This document shows positions 54,851 through 64,000 of a DNA stretch of 64,000 bases, in pieces. A program made the translations under genes and the position numbers. Positions within the stretch are counted from its first letter, which is position 1; each line of letters starts with the position of its first letter. Below the pieces are notes generated by a model. The model did not search any database, was not told where the DNA came from, and saw only the letters and a program-made list of their open reading frames with translations. Source of the DNA: Eutreptiella sp. 'Long Island Sound 2002' (lineage: Eukaryota; Euglenozoa; Euglenophyceae; Eutreptiales; Eutreptiaceae); the NCBI GenBank assembly GCA_964036045.1, contig OZ038381.1, forward strand, positions 157,608,283 through 157,672,282. The letters are read 5' to 3'.

Positions 54851-56527
54851 TTATCGACCCTGTCCTGGGTTCCTGCGTTTCCTGAGCCTTCGCTTCTTGC
54901 GCTGCCGCCTGGTGTCACTCACATCAGTGCTGAAGGACAGTGTGTCCGCTGCCGACAGTTCATTCAACAGTACTCCCTGGTGTGTGTGCTCTGTCCTCAT
55001 TTCCTCACTTTCCGTACTGCTTGAGGAGTATGGTCCCATTTCACGTGGCGCTGGCTCCCCGGATGCTTCCCCTGTCAGTTCATCACTGTCCATGGGTACC
55101 ATACCCAAGGATGACCAGAGTGCCCTGGTTCCCTCTGACTCTGATCCTGACCCTCCCCTCAAGCCTACCGTGGACTCTGACCCTGATGATGAGTTTGGAG
55201 CAACATGCTGAGACCACAGTGGGCTGGAACACATGCCTTCCATTGCCAGTCCATTTGCCACCTCATTTCCCTGCACGTTGACATGTGCTGGGACATGCTC
55301 CCACCAGACTTCTCTTCCCGGCGTCGCCATTTCCCGGAGCAGCATTTCCCAGACTGGGACGTGGACCTGCAGTTTTCCAGACGTGGTTGTCCATCCCTTT
55401 GACTTCCAGTGTTGGGCCCTGCCAGTCGCTCCCAGCTGCAGGTATTGCGAGTCAGTGAGGATTGCCAGTTTTGGTACCCAGAATCCCTGTAAGGCTTCTA
55501 CGGCTGCCCAAAGCTCTGCTCCGTTGTTTGTTTGCCTATGATGTGTTGGTACGTAGCCGCAGAAGCGTACCTCTGGTCCTTGTTCGTCTTCCGCCGCGAA
55601 CATGCCAAATCCCCCGGCCCTGCGCATGTCCTTGTGGCCCAGTCTTTTCGACGATCCGTCCGTGTACACTATCCTGTAGCCCTTCACCACCAGTTCTGCA
55701 ATCAGATCTTGCACTCCTTGTAGCACTCCCGGGCCTGCCTGCCTCGGGCGCTTCGGGCGTGATTCCGTTGCCCTTTGCCAACTGTGATTGTTGGCTGATT
55801 TCTCTTGGGTGAAGCACTCCGTGTGTGTTCGCCACCATGCATTCAATCCCCCATGTACTTGCACTTGTCGCGGCTGCACTCCGGTATCTCGAAGTTGTTC
55901 CAGTGACTTTTGAAAGCCTCTCCATTGTTCCTTGCGCTCCCCTGTGTAAAATCCCACCCACTCACATAGCTCCCTTAGCCATGTTGTCAGGTATGACGTG
56001 AACACCGGCGACGCTCCTGCCTTGACTTCGCATCGGTACCGCCAGTGGGCACTTCTTGCTGACCACATTGCCCAGCCTTGATTCGTGTTCAGTAACCATT
56101 CCTGGTCGTCGGACTCCATCATGTCTCGAACTGTGGATGTCCCGTTATCAGTTTCCACCTGGCCATAGTAGTGCTGTATAACCGCCGCCGCCGCTTTGAA
56201 CATGGGGCATTCGACCATCGCGTGCTTAACCGTCTCCTTTTGTGAGCACACCGGGCACTTGTCAGTGCCTGACCTCTTGTAGACTCCTGCATGCACAGTC
56301 AGTTTGTGCCACAGCGCCTTTTGCGCAAAGTCCCGAACCCTCGGCGGTAGCTGTGCCTGTGCCAACTGTTCCCATACCTCTGGTGTTTGCGGGTCGCGGA
56401 CCACTGGCACCACGGGGGGGGGGGGCTCGCTTTTGTACGCAACCCCCCCCCCTAGGGAGGGGCAATGGGGGGGGGGGGGGCGGTCAGGAGGGTCCGTTGG
56501 CCGCACACAGGTCAAAGAGTGCTCCAC
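54851..56527 (-). CDS. LINE-type ORF: zinc finger plus RNase H
   Basis: 558 codons from the first ATG. Residues 65-115 match the zinc-binding segment behind non-LTR reverse transcriptases (C91, C94, H102, C107 in CPVCSQKETVKHAMVEC). Residues 285-430 are a type I RNase H, which removes RNA from the RNA-DNA hybrid: YTDGSS (D290), GAELWAAVEAL (E338), ILTDS (D359), AHVNVQGNEVAN. The last motif has Asn (N425) where the fourth catalytic Asp is expected. A Ser/Glu-rich and then basic tail follows. The reverse transcriptase itself is absent: the frame starts in a poly-C/poly-G stretch, and a different transposon begins 190 bp upstream. The copy is therefore 5'-truncated or interrupted. Confidence 0.75.
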   Translation of the reverse strand: MEHSLTCVRPTDPPDRPPPPHCPSLGGGVAYKSEPPPPVVPVVRDPQTPEVWEQLAQAQLPPRVRDFAQKALWHKLTVHAGVYKRSGTDKCPVCSQKETVKHAMVECPMFKAAAAVIQHYYGQVETDNGTSTVRDMMESDDQEWLLNTNQGWAMWSARSAHWRYRCEVKAGASPVFTSYLTTWLRELCEWVGFYTGERKEQWRGFQKSLEQLRDTGVQPRQVQVHGGLNAWWRTHTECFTQEKSANNHSWQRATESRPKRPRQAGPGVLQGVQDLIAELVVKGYRIVYTDGSSKRLGHKDMRRAGGFGMFAAEDEQGPEVRFCGYVPTHHRQTNNGAELWAAVEALQGFWVPKLAILTDSQYLQLGATGRAQHWKSKGWTTTSGKLQVHVPVWEMLLREMATPGREVWWEHVPAHVNVQGNEVANGLAMEGMCSSPLWSQHVAPNSSSGSESTVGLRGGSGSESEGTRALWSSLGMVPMDSDELTGEASGEPAPREMGPYSSSSTESEEMRTEHTHQGVLLNELSAADTLSFSTDVSDTRRQRKKRRLRKRRNPGQGR

Positions 56528-57082
56528 ACACGCACGTTCTGGTATGCATATGCAGCAATTTTCGGCAGTTCATATAGCTGTGCTCAATAGACAGCTCTCC
56601 TTCGTGGCTCTAAGTTCATGTTTGGCCGTATTTTGTCAGCCACAACCTCTGGCTTGCATGTTACATACATGGGTTACCTTGTTTTGGCCAGCAGGTCCTT
56701 GTGCATGGGTTTTTGGTAAAACTTAGTACCAGACGAGGTAACACTTAGTAAAATTTGGTAAAACTTAGTTAACAGAAATTTCAAAAAAAAATTTGTATTA
56801 ACTAAGTTTTACCTCGGTCTACTAAGTCCCCCCCCCGGCTGCCGTTTTAAACAAGGTAGTCCACACTTCGATGGTAGGCGGTACTTTTGTTTAAGGGCAC
56901 AAGGCCCCCAAGTCGATTCTCAGCCACTTGTGCTAGTGGCGCCCCACCCAGGCCAAACCATCATGCACACCAATTAGTTCGCACTCGGCCAACATAACAA
57001 AATATTGGGGTCGGGCAGTAGAAAAAAAAGGGCTCAAGAAAAGAGTCCTGACAAGGCCATGGCCAACATCTGTGGGAACTAC

Positions 57083-58408
57083 TTACAAGTAGTTACGAAA
57101 GACACGCTTGAAAATCAAGTCGGCCTTGGTATCTGCATGGCGCGGTTTGCCTCGCACTGTGGGATTATTGGTGCACATCCCAAACAGAGCCGTTTTCAAC
57201 TCCCCTTGCAGCTCGGTGCAAAATGCTTGGTCATTTCTCAGTTGACAATCAGCATTTTGGGGATATTGAGGAGGCAACGCATACCACTTGCCGCAGATCC
57301 ACACACCACGACGGGTGTTAACAGCAGAAGTAGCAACAACAGTAGGCACACTAGGACGGTTGTCAACGGCAGCAGCAACAACAACAACAGAGGCAACAGC
57401 AACAGCAGCAAGGTTGGCCGTCCAAAATTGGCAAAACCAAACACAGATCTCCGATTGACACAAGATGGACGCATGCAAGGCACAATGAAGAACCTTACAT
57501 TCGTGGCACGCGATGTGAGGTGTGCCATCACAAGAAAAGCATGTGTTAACGGGGTCCACATATTTGGGTTCGGGGTACATCCGAGCCACCTCCCAATGCA
57601 CTGTTGGGGTCCTTGGGGTGGAGGCCGGCTTTGAACGACCGAAGTACAGAGTAGCTTCAGCCATTTCACGCAACAACCACAATCGATCTTGTGGCACTTG
57701 CAATATGCCCTTGACAACACGCCGAGAGAATGCACAATGCAACGTCAAGAGACATGCCGGATGGCAACTGACACCATCAATCTGTTGGATGAAGGTGGAA
57801 TGCAGGTGTGCAATTGCAAATGCAAGAGCACCAAAAGCATCCAAAATCTTTGACCACTTCTTTCGCAATTGTGGTTCAACGCCTTCTCGCTCGGCAATCA
57901 AATCCACAACAGCCAACTCCTCCTGGTTTGCCCCAACAATGTGTGGCCGGTCGCACATTGGGTCAAACTTAAGGCAAAGGCATTCGCGAGTTGGGGCAAT
58001 CAACAACAAGCGCTGCGCCACAATCAAGGGTGGTGCGAAAGACATATCTATGAACGACGCTTCCAAAGTGCGCTCTGCCCACGATCCAACCAACTGTTTT
58101 CGGCGTTGTGCACTGGGGGTCCCCACCGCTTCAAAGCCGGGGGCAGAATCAGAAGTGGCCCACAAGTGGGCCGGGTGGCTACATAACCCCTGCCGCCTGG
58201 GGGGTCCCCACCGCTTCAGAGCGGGGGACAGAATCGGAGGTGGCCCACAAGTGGGCCGGGTGGCTACATACCCTTGCTGCCCGGGGGTCCCCACCACGGG
58301 AGGCAGAATCAGCAGTGGCAGCAGTGAGAAGTGGAAAATCTTATTTTTTGGGGGCCATGCAACAAAGCGTGGATTGAGAGTCCCTAACCCCAACCCAAGG
58401 GGCCACAC
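57083..58408 (-). CDS. Unrecognised protein of the TIR element
   Basis: 441 codons are open. The first 110 or so come from a local tandem repeat, so the true start may be the ATG at MSFAPPLIV (near 58047). Visible parts are a helical middle (WSKILDAFGALAFAIAHLH), HPACLLTLHCAF, and a probable metal-binding cluster CFSCDGTPHIACHECKVLHC. A hydrophobic Ala/Val stretch comes from a CAACAG repeat on the other strand. No DDE motif set was identified. Position between matching terminal repeats makes a transposition protein the best guess. Confidence 0.5.
   Translation of the reverse strand: MWPLGLGLGTLNPRFVAWPPKNKIFHFSLLPLLILPPVVGTPGQQGYVATRPTCGPPPILSPALKRWGPPRRQGLCSHPAHLWATSDSAPGFEAVGTPSAQRRKQLVGSWAERTLEASFIDMSFAPPLIVAQRLLLIAPTRECLCLKFDPMCDRPHIVGANQEELAVVDLIAEREGVEPQLRKKWSKILDAFGALAFAIAHLHSTFIQQIDGVSCHPACLLTLHCAFSRRVVKGILQVPQDRLWLLREMAEATLYFGRSKPASTPRTPTVHWEVARMYPEPKYVDPVNTCFSCDGTPHIACHECKVLHCALHASILCQSEICVWFCQFWTANLAAVAVASVVVVAAAVDNRPSVPTVVATSAVNTRRGVWICGKWYALPPQYPQNADCQLRNDQAFCTELQGELKTALFGMCTNNPTVRGKPRHADTKADLIFKRVFRNYL
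58108..58330 (+). repeat. Tandem repeat of about 80 bp
   Basis: Three units contain ggggtccccaccgcttca, gggcagaatc and gtggcccacaagtgggccgg. A related single piece is at 21890-21960 (atggcccacatgtgggc). Confidence 0.75.
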
Positions 58409-58827
58409 AACAAAGCGTGGATTTCAGAGTGGGGGGACAATATCAGGAATAGCCCACAATTAGGCCCAGTGGTAGTCACAAGTGGGAAAACTTATTTTTT
58501 GGGTAAGTAATTTACTTTGTAAAAATTTTTTCTACTAAGTAATTTACTTAGTAAAAAACCTACCCCCAGAGGAAAAACTTAGGAAATAAATATTTTTTCC
58601 TCAACTTTTGAACCTTAGTGAAAAAATTGTTACAATAAAATATTTTTACTAAGTTTTACCACGGACCCCTTGTGCATAGGCTGGCTCTCAGTCGGCCACA
58701 CCTATAGGTTACGGCTGAGGTAGGTGGTGGGCAGGCAAGTTGGGGAGGTGGGTGCATGTTACCATACACCGGATATGTGCTATAGGCGGGCCGAAGGCCC
58801 AGCTGGCGTGCCGGTGGCTGGGTCACG

Positions 58828-58990
58828 GCACAGGGCCCAGTCACCAACGTCGACCTATGGAGCCTCCTCATGGCCTTGTTGGACACAACGTCCGTTATGT
58901 GGGTCTGGATAAAGGTTCCCAACCATATTGATATCCCAGGGAATGAAAAAGCAGACAAGGTAGAAGAAAAAGGCCGGCAGGCCTCACTGT
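58828..58990 (+). pseudogene. RNase H C-terminal fragment, plus strand
   Basis: The frame reads NVDLWSLLMALLDTT, then WIKVPNHIDIPGNEKADK, the closing RNase H motif GNExAD. It is opposite in strand to the ORF at 54.9-56.5 kb and keeps the Asp that the other lacks. Only the end of the domain is left. Confidence 0.55.
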
Positions 58991-59349
58991 TGTACCATAT
59001 GGTATGTCACCCTCCCAAGGCACCAAGAACCCCGCACAGGGGCTAGGGGCTGTTTTCAGGACGATCGTCCTGGAAACTGGGGACGATCGCCGGTGCATCA
59101 AGTGGGCGTTTTCAATGAGGACCGTTCTTCTTCCATACCGATTCGGTTGTCAAAGGGATGCAAACGGGTGTTCAATAAGGCGTGTTCCACACCGTGGTGC
59201 CTCGCGATGGTCGATTTTGAGGTGAAAATGAGCCGTTTTTGAAACGTGTTTCAGGATGATTGCCATGAATGTGCAGCAACGTTTCCACGCAAGGGGTTTC
59301 TCTGCAAAGCGTGAAGCAAGACTAGGACCCAGCTCGGTCCTAGTCGAAA

Positions 59350-59402
59350 GTCTTGATTAGGGTCAGGGGTAGGGTTAGGTGTAGGGTTAGGAGTAGACTG
59401 AG
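59350..59402 (+). repeat. Degenerate telomere-like TAGGGT run
   Basis: Imperfect ttagggt, tagggttagg and tagggttaggag units are present. It may be an interstitial telomere-type sequence or chance, as the units vary. Confidence 0.4.
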
Positions 59403-60132
59403 GGTTGGGATGGGTGCTAGAGTCAAGGTTGGGTTCAAGGATAGTGATGGGTGGCAAAGTGGACAAAATGGGCAAGGGGGGCTGCCTCCCATCCACGCTC
59501 CAACGCCTCGGCAGGGAGGGGTGCCACGTGGGCAAGGGGAAGGAAAAAAAATTCGGGCGCCTTCAGTGCCACCACATGTATGGCCGGTAGCTATTGACCC
59601 TTGGCAACTAAGTGGGCCTGGAGGGCAGGGAGGGGGGGGGGGGGGAGTCGGGTACCAGAACTGAGGAGAGGTCCCCCCGGTGAAAGGAACATTACCTCAA
59701 CACACCATCTGTGTGTGGTGGCCTTAGTGATCCTATGCTTAAAAGTCGTAAACAAATGCCAAACAAAAACAAATTTTGCCCCAGCTTTGTTCAATACTCT
59801 TTCACAGAAACCCATTGTGTCAATGTGCTCTGTCTTTACGATGCAATTGGTTGGCTTCTGCCTAACAAAAGAAAACATTCTTTCCATGCAACTCGGTTCC
59901 CCCGTGCGTGTGTGTGCGCCGCGCATCGAAGCAGGAAACAGGCATGTGCACCCTCCACCGTAAGACACTCTCCATCCAAAACACATTGCTTCTTCGGTGC
60001 TACTCACATGCTTCTTCGGTGCTACTCACAGAGGCCCGCGAGCGAATGCGAGCCTTGCACCTGCTCTCATGGAGCCACCCTGGGAGTGGGGACGGACTGT
60101 CGTAGGCGGTCAAACGGCAGGTCTGACTCCCC

Positions 60133-62079
60133 CTAGGCCATCCGACGCTGCTCGCAGAGGCTCAGCATGGAGGCCCGGGAAAGCATATCATGCTTCCGGC
60201 TCAGAGGGTCGGCGGGGTTCACCGCTGAAGGCACTCGAAAAACAGTCACTTGCAGGCCACTCCACGCCCGCAGCCAGAAAATGCGTCGCAACAGACGCAG
60301 CTGTACAGGGCAGTCAGTGGACGCCCGTAGGGAGGCGGACTGGACTCGGACCGCCTCATTGTCGATACCCACAGCCACAGAGCGCAGCCGGCAGCCTACT
60401 GCAGCCTTTAGAGCTCCATATACGCCATATAGCTCTGCCTGCTGCAGGCTGCGAACCCAGCGGGGACAGACGTAGGATCTATAAAAACCTGGGGAACCCA
60501 CGACCCCGATTCTGAAACGCCGTCCGCAGGGCGCTGCGTATGAGAAGAAAGTATGTACACGCACATGTGAGGGCTCACTCAGACCGTGAGCTGGGAAGGA
60601 GAGGAGCAGAGCCGTACCAGTGGCACGGATCACCGTGCGGCTGAAAAATGGGGAGCGGTGGAGCATGGCATTATAGGCCCCCGCCAGGAAAATAGATGCC
60701 CCCCCCATTGGTCCGAAGACCCACTGTAACCCCCCCAGGAAACGGGCCATCTCTCTCGCTGGCATGCGCCCCGTGCCGACCCCTTGCAGCCACAAACGCA
60801 ACGTGGCCTTGAGCATGTCCACGCTGTTGGAAACAGAGCGCTTGACAGAGTCCGGCCGCTTGCCGAGGAAGGTGATGCAGGTGGAAGGCTCCAGCTCGCT
60901 TTTGGGGCTAATTATAAACCCCGCATCACGTAGAGCCGCAGCCACACGCTGCACCCCAGCCCGGGCTACTGCCGGACTAGTGGCGGTGATGAGGATGTCG
61001 TCAAGGTAGACATCCTAGTCGACATCCGTGCCGCGCAGTGTACGCGCCACAATCCTAGAAACGAGGCGCTGGCAGATTGTTGGAGAATATTTCTAGCCGA
61101 ATGGCAGGCGCGTAAAGCGCCATCGACGCTGGCCTGCCTGAACTACAAATGTGCGGCGCCACCGTCTCGGGAGTATGATACTCCAGTAGGCATTGGTCAA
61201 GTCCAATTTACACATGTACAGGGGCCCAGGGGGCCTGCTCTGGAAACGAGACATGATAGCAGAGAGGGCAGGGAGCTTGACCCTGGGAGGAGGACGCTCA
61301 GCATAAGTGTTTATGGCAGTGGCATTGAGGAGCAGCCTGCACTTTTCGGAAGACTTAGGTCTAAGAAACGCGCTGGCACAAACAGGGGCCGACGTGGGCT
61401 TAGCGCCACACGTGACAGCGTGAACCGATTCAAACATGCGAAAAAGGGGGGATGTTGCGCTGGAGTGGCGTGCCGCCCCCCGACAGGAGAAGTGTTTGGT
61501 GCACCGACGGTAAATCACTCGAAGCCCCCGCGGGACACATTTCCGCCAGAGGCTGCGCGCGAGGCTCACGCGTCCTGCTGTGCCCAAGCCCTTTGCCGCC
61601 ACCTGCTCGGGCACCTTCTGGGACTGGTTCTTAGGCGGCAGCGGAGTGCTATCGTCGTAAAGCATGTCGTCCGGACGGCACACGCCACCTTCCGCTATTC
61701 CCTCCAGAACATCTCGGAAAAGAACAGCTGCCGCAGCGCCCCCATCGATGTTCAGCAGCGCCAAGTACATGTCAATGAGCGCCGTGCGGACCATCTCTCG
61801 GCGCCCCCAACGTATACCGTCCAGGCTCGACACTTTGCGCGCCAGCAACTCATTTGGTGGTCTCAGCTCCGTGTGCTTCTGCTGTGCCGCGCGATGTTGC
61901 ACGAACTCGCTTTTTCCGCGGCGGCGGCGTGCTCTCAACCTCCCCGTCGGGTCGTGGAGCACCCTGTCGCGTTGGGCGGGGCGGGGCTGACTGCGCCCGG
62001 GTGAGGTCGGCCCGCACCCATGGCGACCAGTTGTACATGCAAAACAAAACAAATTCAGGCCATATGACTCCAGGTGCGC
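60133..62079 (-). pseudogene. DIRS-like reverse transcriptase/RNase H ORF with two in-frame TAG codons
   Basis: One frame runs from about 62079 to 60133. The reverse transcriptase has KLDLTNAYWS (D284 counted from 62052), LPFG-x-KYSP and YLDD. Two TAG codons at 61095-61093 and 61017-61015 sit where relatives have Trp (LPFxW...SP). The RNase H keeps QQAELYG, GIDNEA and NPADPLSR, but the expected first Asp is Tyr (60540-60538). NPAD..SR is typical of DIRS/Ty3-type RNase H. The 5' end falls in a 50-bp direct repeat. Tyrosine recombinase, protease and LTRs were not seen. Read as a decayed copy. Confidence 0.75.
62030..62079. repeat. 50-bp direct repeat a, copy 1
   Basis: Identical, as far as read, to 62274-62323 (gttgtacatgcaaaac ... 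ccaggtgcgc). Confidence 0.9.
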
Positions 62080-62273
62080 AGCACCGCAGTGACATAAGAG
62101 GCGTGTGCCTCCATAGAAACTCGAGAAGCAGTTCTTGGTGGGGGGGGGGGGGCGCCCCCATTGGGTGGGAGGGTGGGCCCCGTTATAATATAAAAAGTTC
62201 TGTGATGGGAGAATAGCACACTGCAGTCACAAAACAAAATAAGAGCACAACTCCTGTTACTGGGGTAACAGTG

Positions 62274-62323
62274 GTTGTACATGCAAAACAAAACAAATTC
62301 AGGCCATATGACTCCAGGTGCGC
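62274..62323. repeat. 50-bp direct repeat a, copy 2
   Basis: Second copy of the 62030 repeat, 244 bp away and in the same orientation. Confidence 0.9.
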
Positions 62324-62357
62324 GCTCCTTTGTTCATGCTGGAGCCTGCAGCGCAAG

Positions 62358-62439
62358 GGATGACTGTGGTACGCCACGATGCCAGTCGTCCCAGGAAATC
62401 ACGAAGCGGCCCCGACTGGACAAAACGCGATCTGAGAGG
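62358..62439. repeat. 82-bp direct repeat b, copy 1
   Basis: It matches 62619-62700 with three differences that I can count (ggatgactgtggtacgcc ... gatctgagagg). Confidence 0.9.
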
Positions 62440-62618
62440 GGTCAGGAAGAGAAGCTCCGAGGTAACAGTGACAGTGAATACTGGCATTGTGGTGTGTTCC
62501 AGGCACCGCTGCTGAAGACGGTGGGATTACCCGACTCGTCCATAATAGTCTGGCGGCTCTCGCCATCACAGACCGTCTCTCGGCACTGTGACGCGGCGGG
62601 TGTTCCCGTCTCGCGCAC

Positions 62619-62700
62619 GGATGACTGTGGTACGCCACGATGTCAGTCGTCCCAGGAAATCACGAAGCGGCTCCGACTGGACAAGACGCGATCTGAGAGG
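62619..62700. repeat. 82-bp direct repeat b, copy 2
   Basis: Second copy of the 62358 repeat. It overlaps the 3' end of the right-hand reverse transcriptase ORF, which stops inside it. Confidence 0.9.
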
Positions 62701-64000
62701 CAGCTGCCCCTGGACCCTTCAGGAAGTTAAGTAACCACACAGGGCAGGGCAGGGAAGGGAAAGCCTGAAGCGCCATGAACCGATCCCAAGCCGCGGCCCC
62801 TGCAGCTGGAAAATTTCCCGCAAAGTCGCTGTCAATACGCGAGAAGCAATCAGCAGGATTCAAATCCCCTGGCACCCATTCAAGAAAAACAGTCGACGGC
62901 GCCCTGTGTAAAAGATAAAAAGCCCGGCGCAAATTCCGATTATGTCTATAGAGCCCTGATTTGGCGCGCATACTAGACATTTGTCCTACCGCAGACTCAT
63001 TGTCGCCGACGAGGCGGAACACTGGCCAGCCCACGTTGACAATTAATCTCAGGCCCTGTACCAGAGAGTCCAGCTCAGCCTCTTGCTGCGTGGCGACATC
63101 CGAGGGGCAGTGAAAAACCCGCCCCCCCAGACCTGGACCCCAAACCCCTACTTTAAATCGGTCTCGGTCGAAGGCGGCATCCACAAAGAGCAGACCCCTG
63201 CCCGATTGCGACGGCGGCGGAATGGGGCGGGGGGACCACCCGCGCCGCGCCATAACCAGGCAGTGGAGAGAGCTGAAGACCAGTTTGAGGGGGGTCGAGG
63301 GCACGAAAGTTAGTCCCCAGGCGACGTGTGACCACCAGCCAGCCAGAAAGGGGCAAACGCCCACCTGGGGGCGAAGGGCCCAAGAAAGGCGCCCAATAAC
63401 CCTTCTCGCAAACTTCCGGGACAGGGGGAACAGAGCAATTCTAAGCCACAGGCCCACCAGAACCACCCACTGATCTTCAAGGACGAAAACCCCCCTGCTG
63501 GGCCCCGAAAGCACCAGCCTTTTCCCCATCCAGACGATGGACGGGACCAGGTCTAAAATGCTCTTGGGGCTGATGATGGCCCCCTCCTCGCGCAGCAAAT
63601 CACTCAGGCGTCGCGCCGCAGATCGAACATTGGACGCACCAAAACCTATCACCACAAAATCGTCAAGGTAATGGAGAACCATGACAGTGACAAAATTCAA
63701 CTTCTGCAGGAGGTACCCCAGTACCGTCTGGCACAGTACAGGAGAAAATTGCCAAACGAAGGGAAGGCATTTGAAGGCGTAGGACTGTCCATCTATAGAC
63801 ACGCGGAAAGTCTGACGGAACTCTTCAGGCAAACGCAAGGACCAAAACGCATTTTTCAAATCGACATGGCAAGCCAGCAGTTCATCACCAGGGGATGCCG
63901 ACAGTTTAAGGCTGCGCAAGGCGCGCAAAAAAGGATCGTTTAGGTACGCGTCCGCACCAGGGGGCAGGTCGAAAGATCCCCGCGATTCATGCAGGAAATG
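62660..64000 (-). CDS. DIRS-like reverse transcriptase/RNase H ORF, partial
   Basis: The frame is open for 446 codons from the window edge to a stop at 62660, so the N-terminus is missing. Reverse transcriptase motifs are HVDLKNAFWS, CLPFVWQFSP and LHYLDDFVVIG, and the catalytic Asps are all present. RNase H has LLFVDAAFD, QQEAELDS, LVGDNES and WVPGDLNPADCFSR, so all four acidic residues are present. It shares layout with the ORF at 60.1-62.1 kb but differs widely in sequence. It copies RNA into DNA for the element. No stops or frameshifts are seen, so this copy may be young. The class (DIRS-like or related) is inferred from the RNase H motif style and the direct repeats behind it. Confidence 0.85.
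   Translation of the reverse strand, partial: HFLHESRGSFDLPPGADAYLNDPFLRALRSLKLSASPGDELLACHVDLKNAFWSLRLPEEFRQTFRVSIDGQSYAFKCLPFVWQFSPVLCQTVLGYLLQKLNFVTVMVLHYLDDFVVIGFGASNVRSAARRLSDLLREEGAIISPKSILDLVPSIVWMGKRLVLSGPSRGVFVLEDQWVVLVGLWLRIALFPLSRKFARRVIGRLSWALRPQVGVCPFLAGWWSHVAWGLTFVPSTPLKLVFSSLHCLVMARRGWSPRPIPPPSQSGRGLLFVDAAFDRDRFKVGVWGPGLGGRVFHCPSDVATQQEAELDSLVQGLRLIVNVGWPVFRLVGDNESAVGQMSSMRAKSGLYRHNRNLRRAFYLLHRAPSTVFLEWVPGDLNPADCFSRIDSDFAGNFPAAGAAAWDRFMALQAFPSLPCPVWLLNFLKGPGAAASQIASCPVGAAS

Larger units (their letters stand above)
56715..58660. mobile_element. 1.95-kb DNA transposon-like element with 14-bp terminal inverted repeats
   Basis: The left end GGTAAAACTTAGTA (56715-56728) and right end TACTAAGTTTTACC (58647-58660) are exact reverse complements. 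Both ends carry further inside copies of acttagtaaa or ttactaagt, as in many DNA transposons with subterminal repeats. Inside, on the minus strand, is a long ORF. No perfect target-site duplication is visible next to the ends. A shared ccttgtgcatrgg lies 6-8 bp outside each end. Confidence 0.65.

Overview
The window is nuclear DNA from a single-celled eukaryote. Two multi-exon genes have clean GT-AG introns and matching codon phases, and the rest is mostly mobile elements, minisatellites and dispersed repeats, with long G or C runs and one 200-N assembly gap. An armadillo-repeat kinesin and a second protein with a dynein microtubule-binding-like domain fit a protist or alga with an elaborate, perhaps flagellate, microtubule cytoskeleton. 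The sequence alone does not fix the lineage.

Layout. The minus strand from about 38.3 kb down to 1.9 kb carries one very long gene. It has eight motor exons (38.3 to 30.8 kb), a helical/ARM exon at 11.4 kb and two ARM exons at 2.4 and 2.06 kb. Both its ends are missing: the N-terminal strand of the motor is not located, and the C-terminus runs off the left edge or was not found. The introns hold a broken DDE_1 (pogo/Tigger-like) transposase at 12-13.7 kb, a broken hAT transposase at 20.6-23.7 kb, a long inverted repeat (20.9 and 26.1 kb), an array of units of about 193 bp (27.2-29.9 kb), inverted CAGC-rich minisatellites, GGTGT and ACAAC microsatellites and tRNA-derived SINE-like pieces.

From 38.3 to 48 kb no coding gene is recognised. 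At 48.1-51.9 kb the minus strand carries a compact three-exon gene of about 515 residues. It joins two degenerate EF-hand-like segments to a domain resembling the dynein heavy-chain microtubule-binding stalk tip, with no dynein motor. This is the most unusual gene here.

From 53.9 kb rightwards the window is mobile DNA. It holds a zinc-finger/RNase H ORF of a LINE-like element (54.9-56.5 kb), a 1.95-kb element with matching terminal inverted repeats and an unknown Cys/His-rich protein (56.7-58.7 kb), an RNase H fragment on the opposite strand, and two reverse transcriptase/RNase H ORFs of DIRS-like type (60.1-62.1 kb and 62.7 kb to the edge). The DNA between those two carries paired direct repeats.

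The kinesin and the EF-hand protein would both act on microtubules, possibly with calcium input for the second. That link is inference from domain content only.
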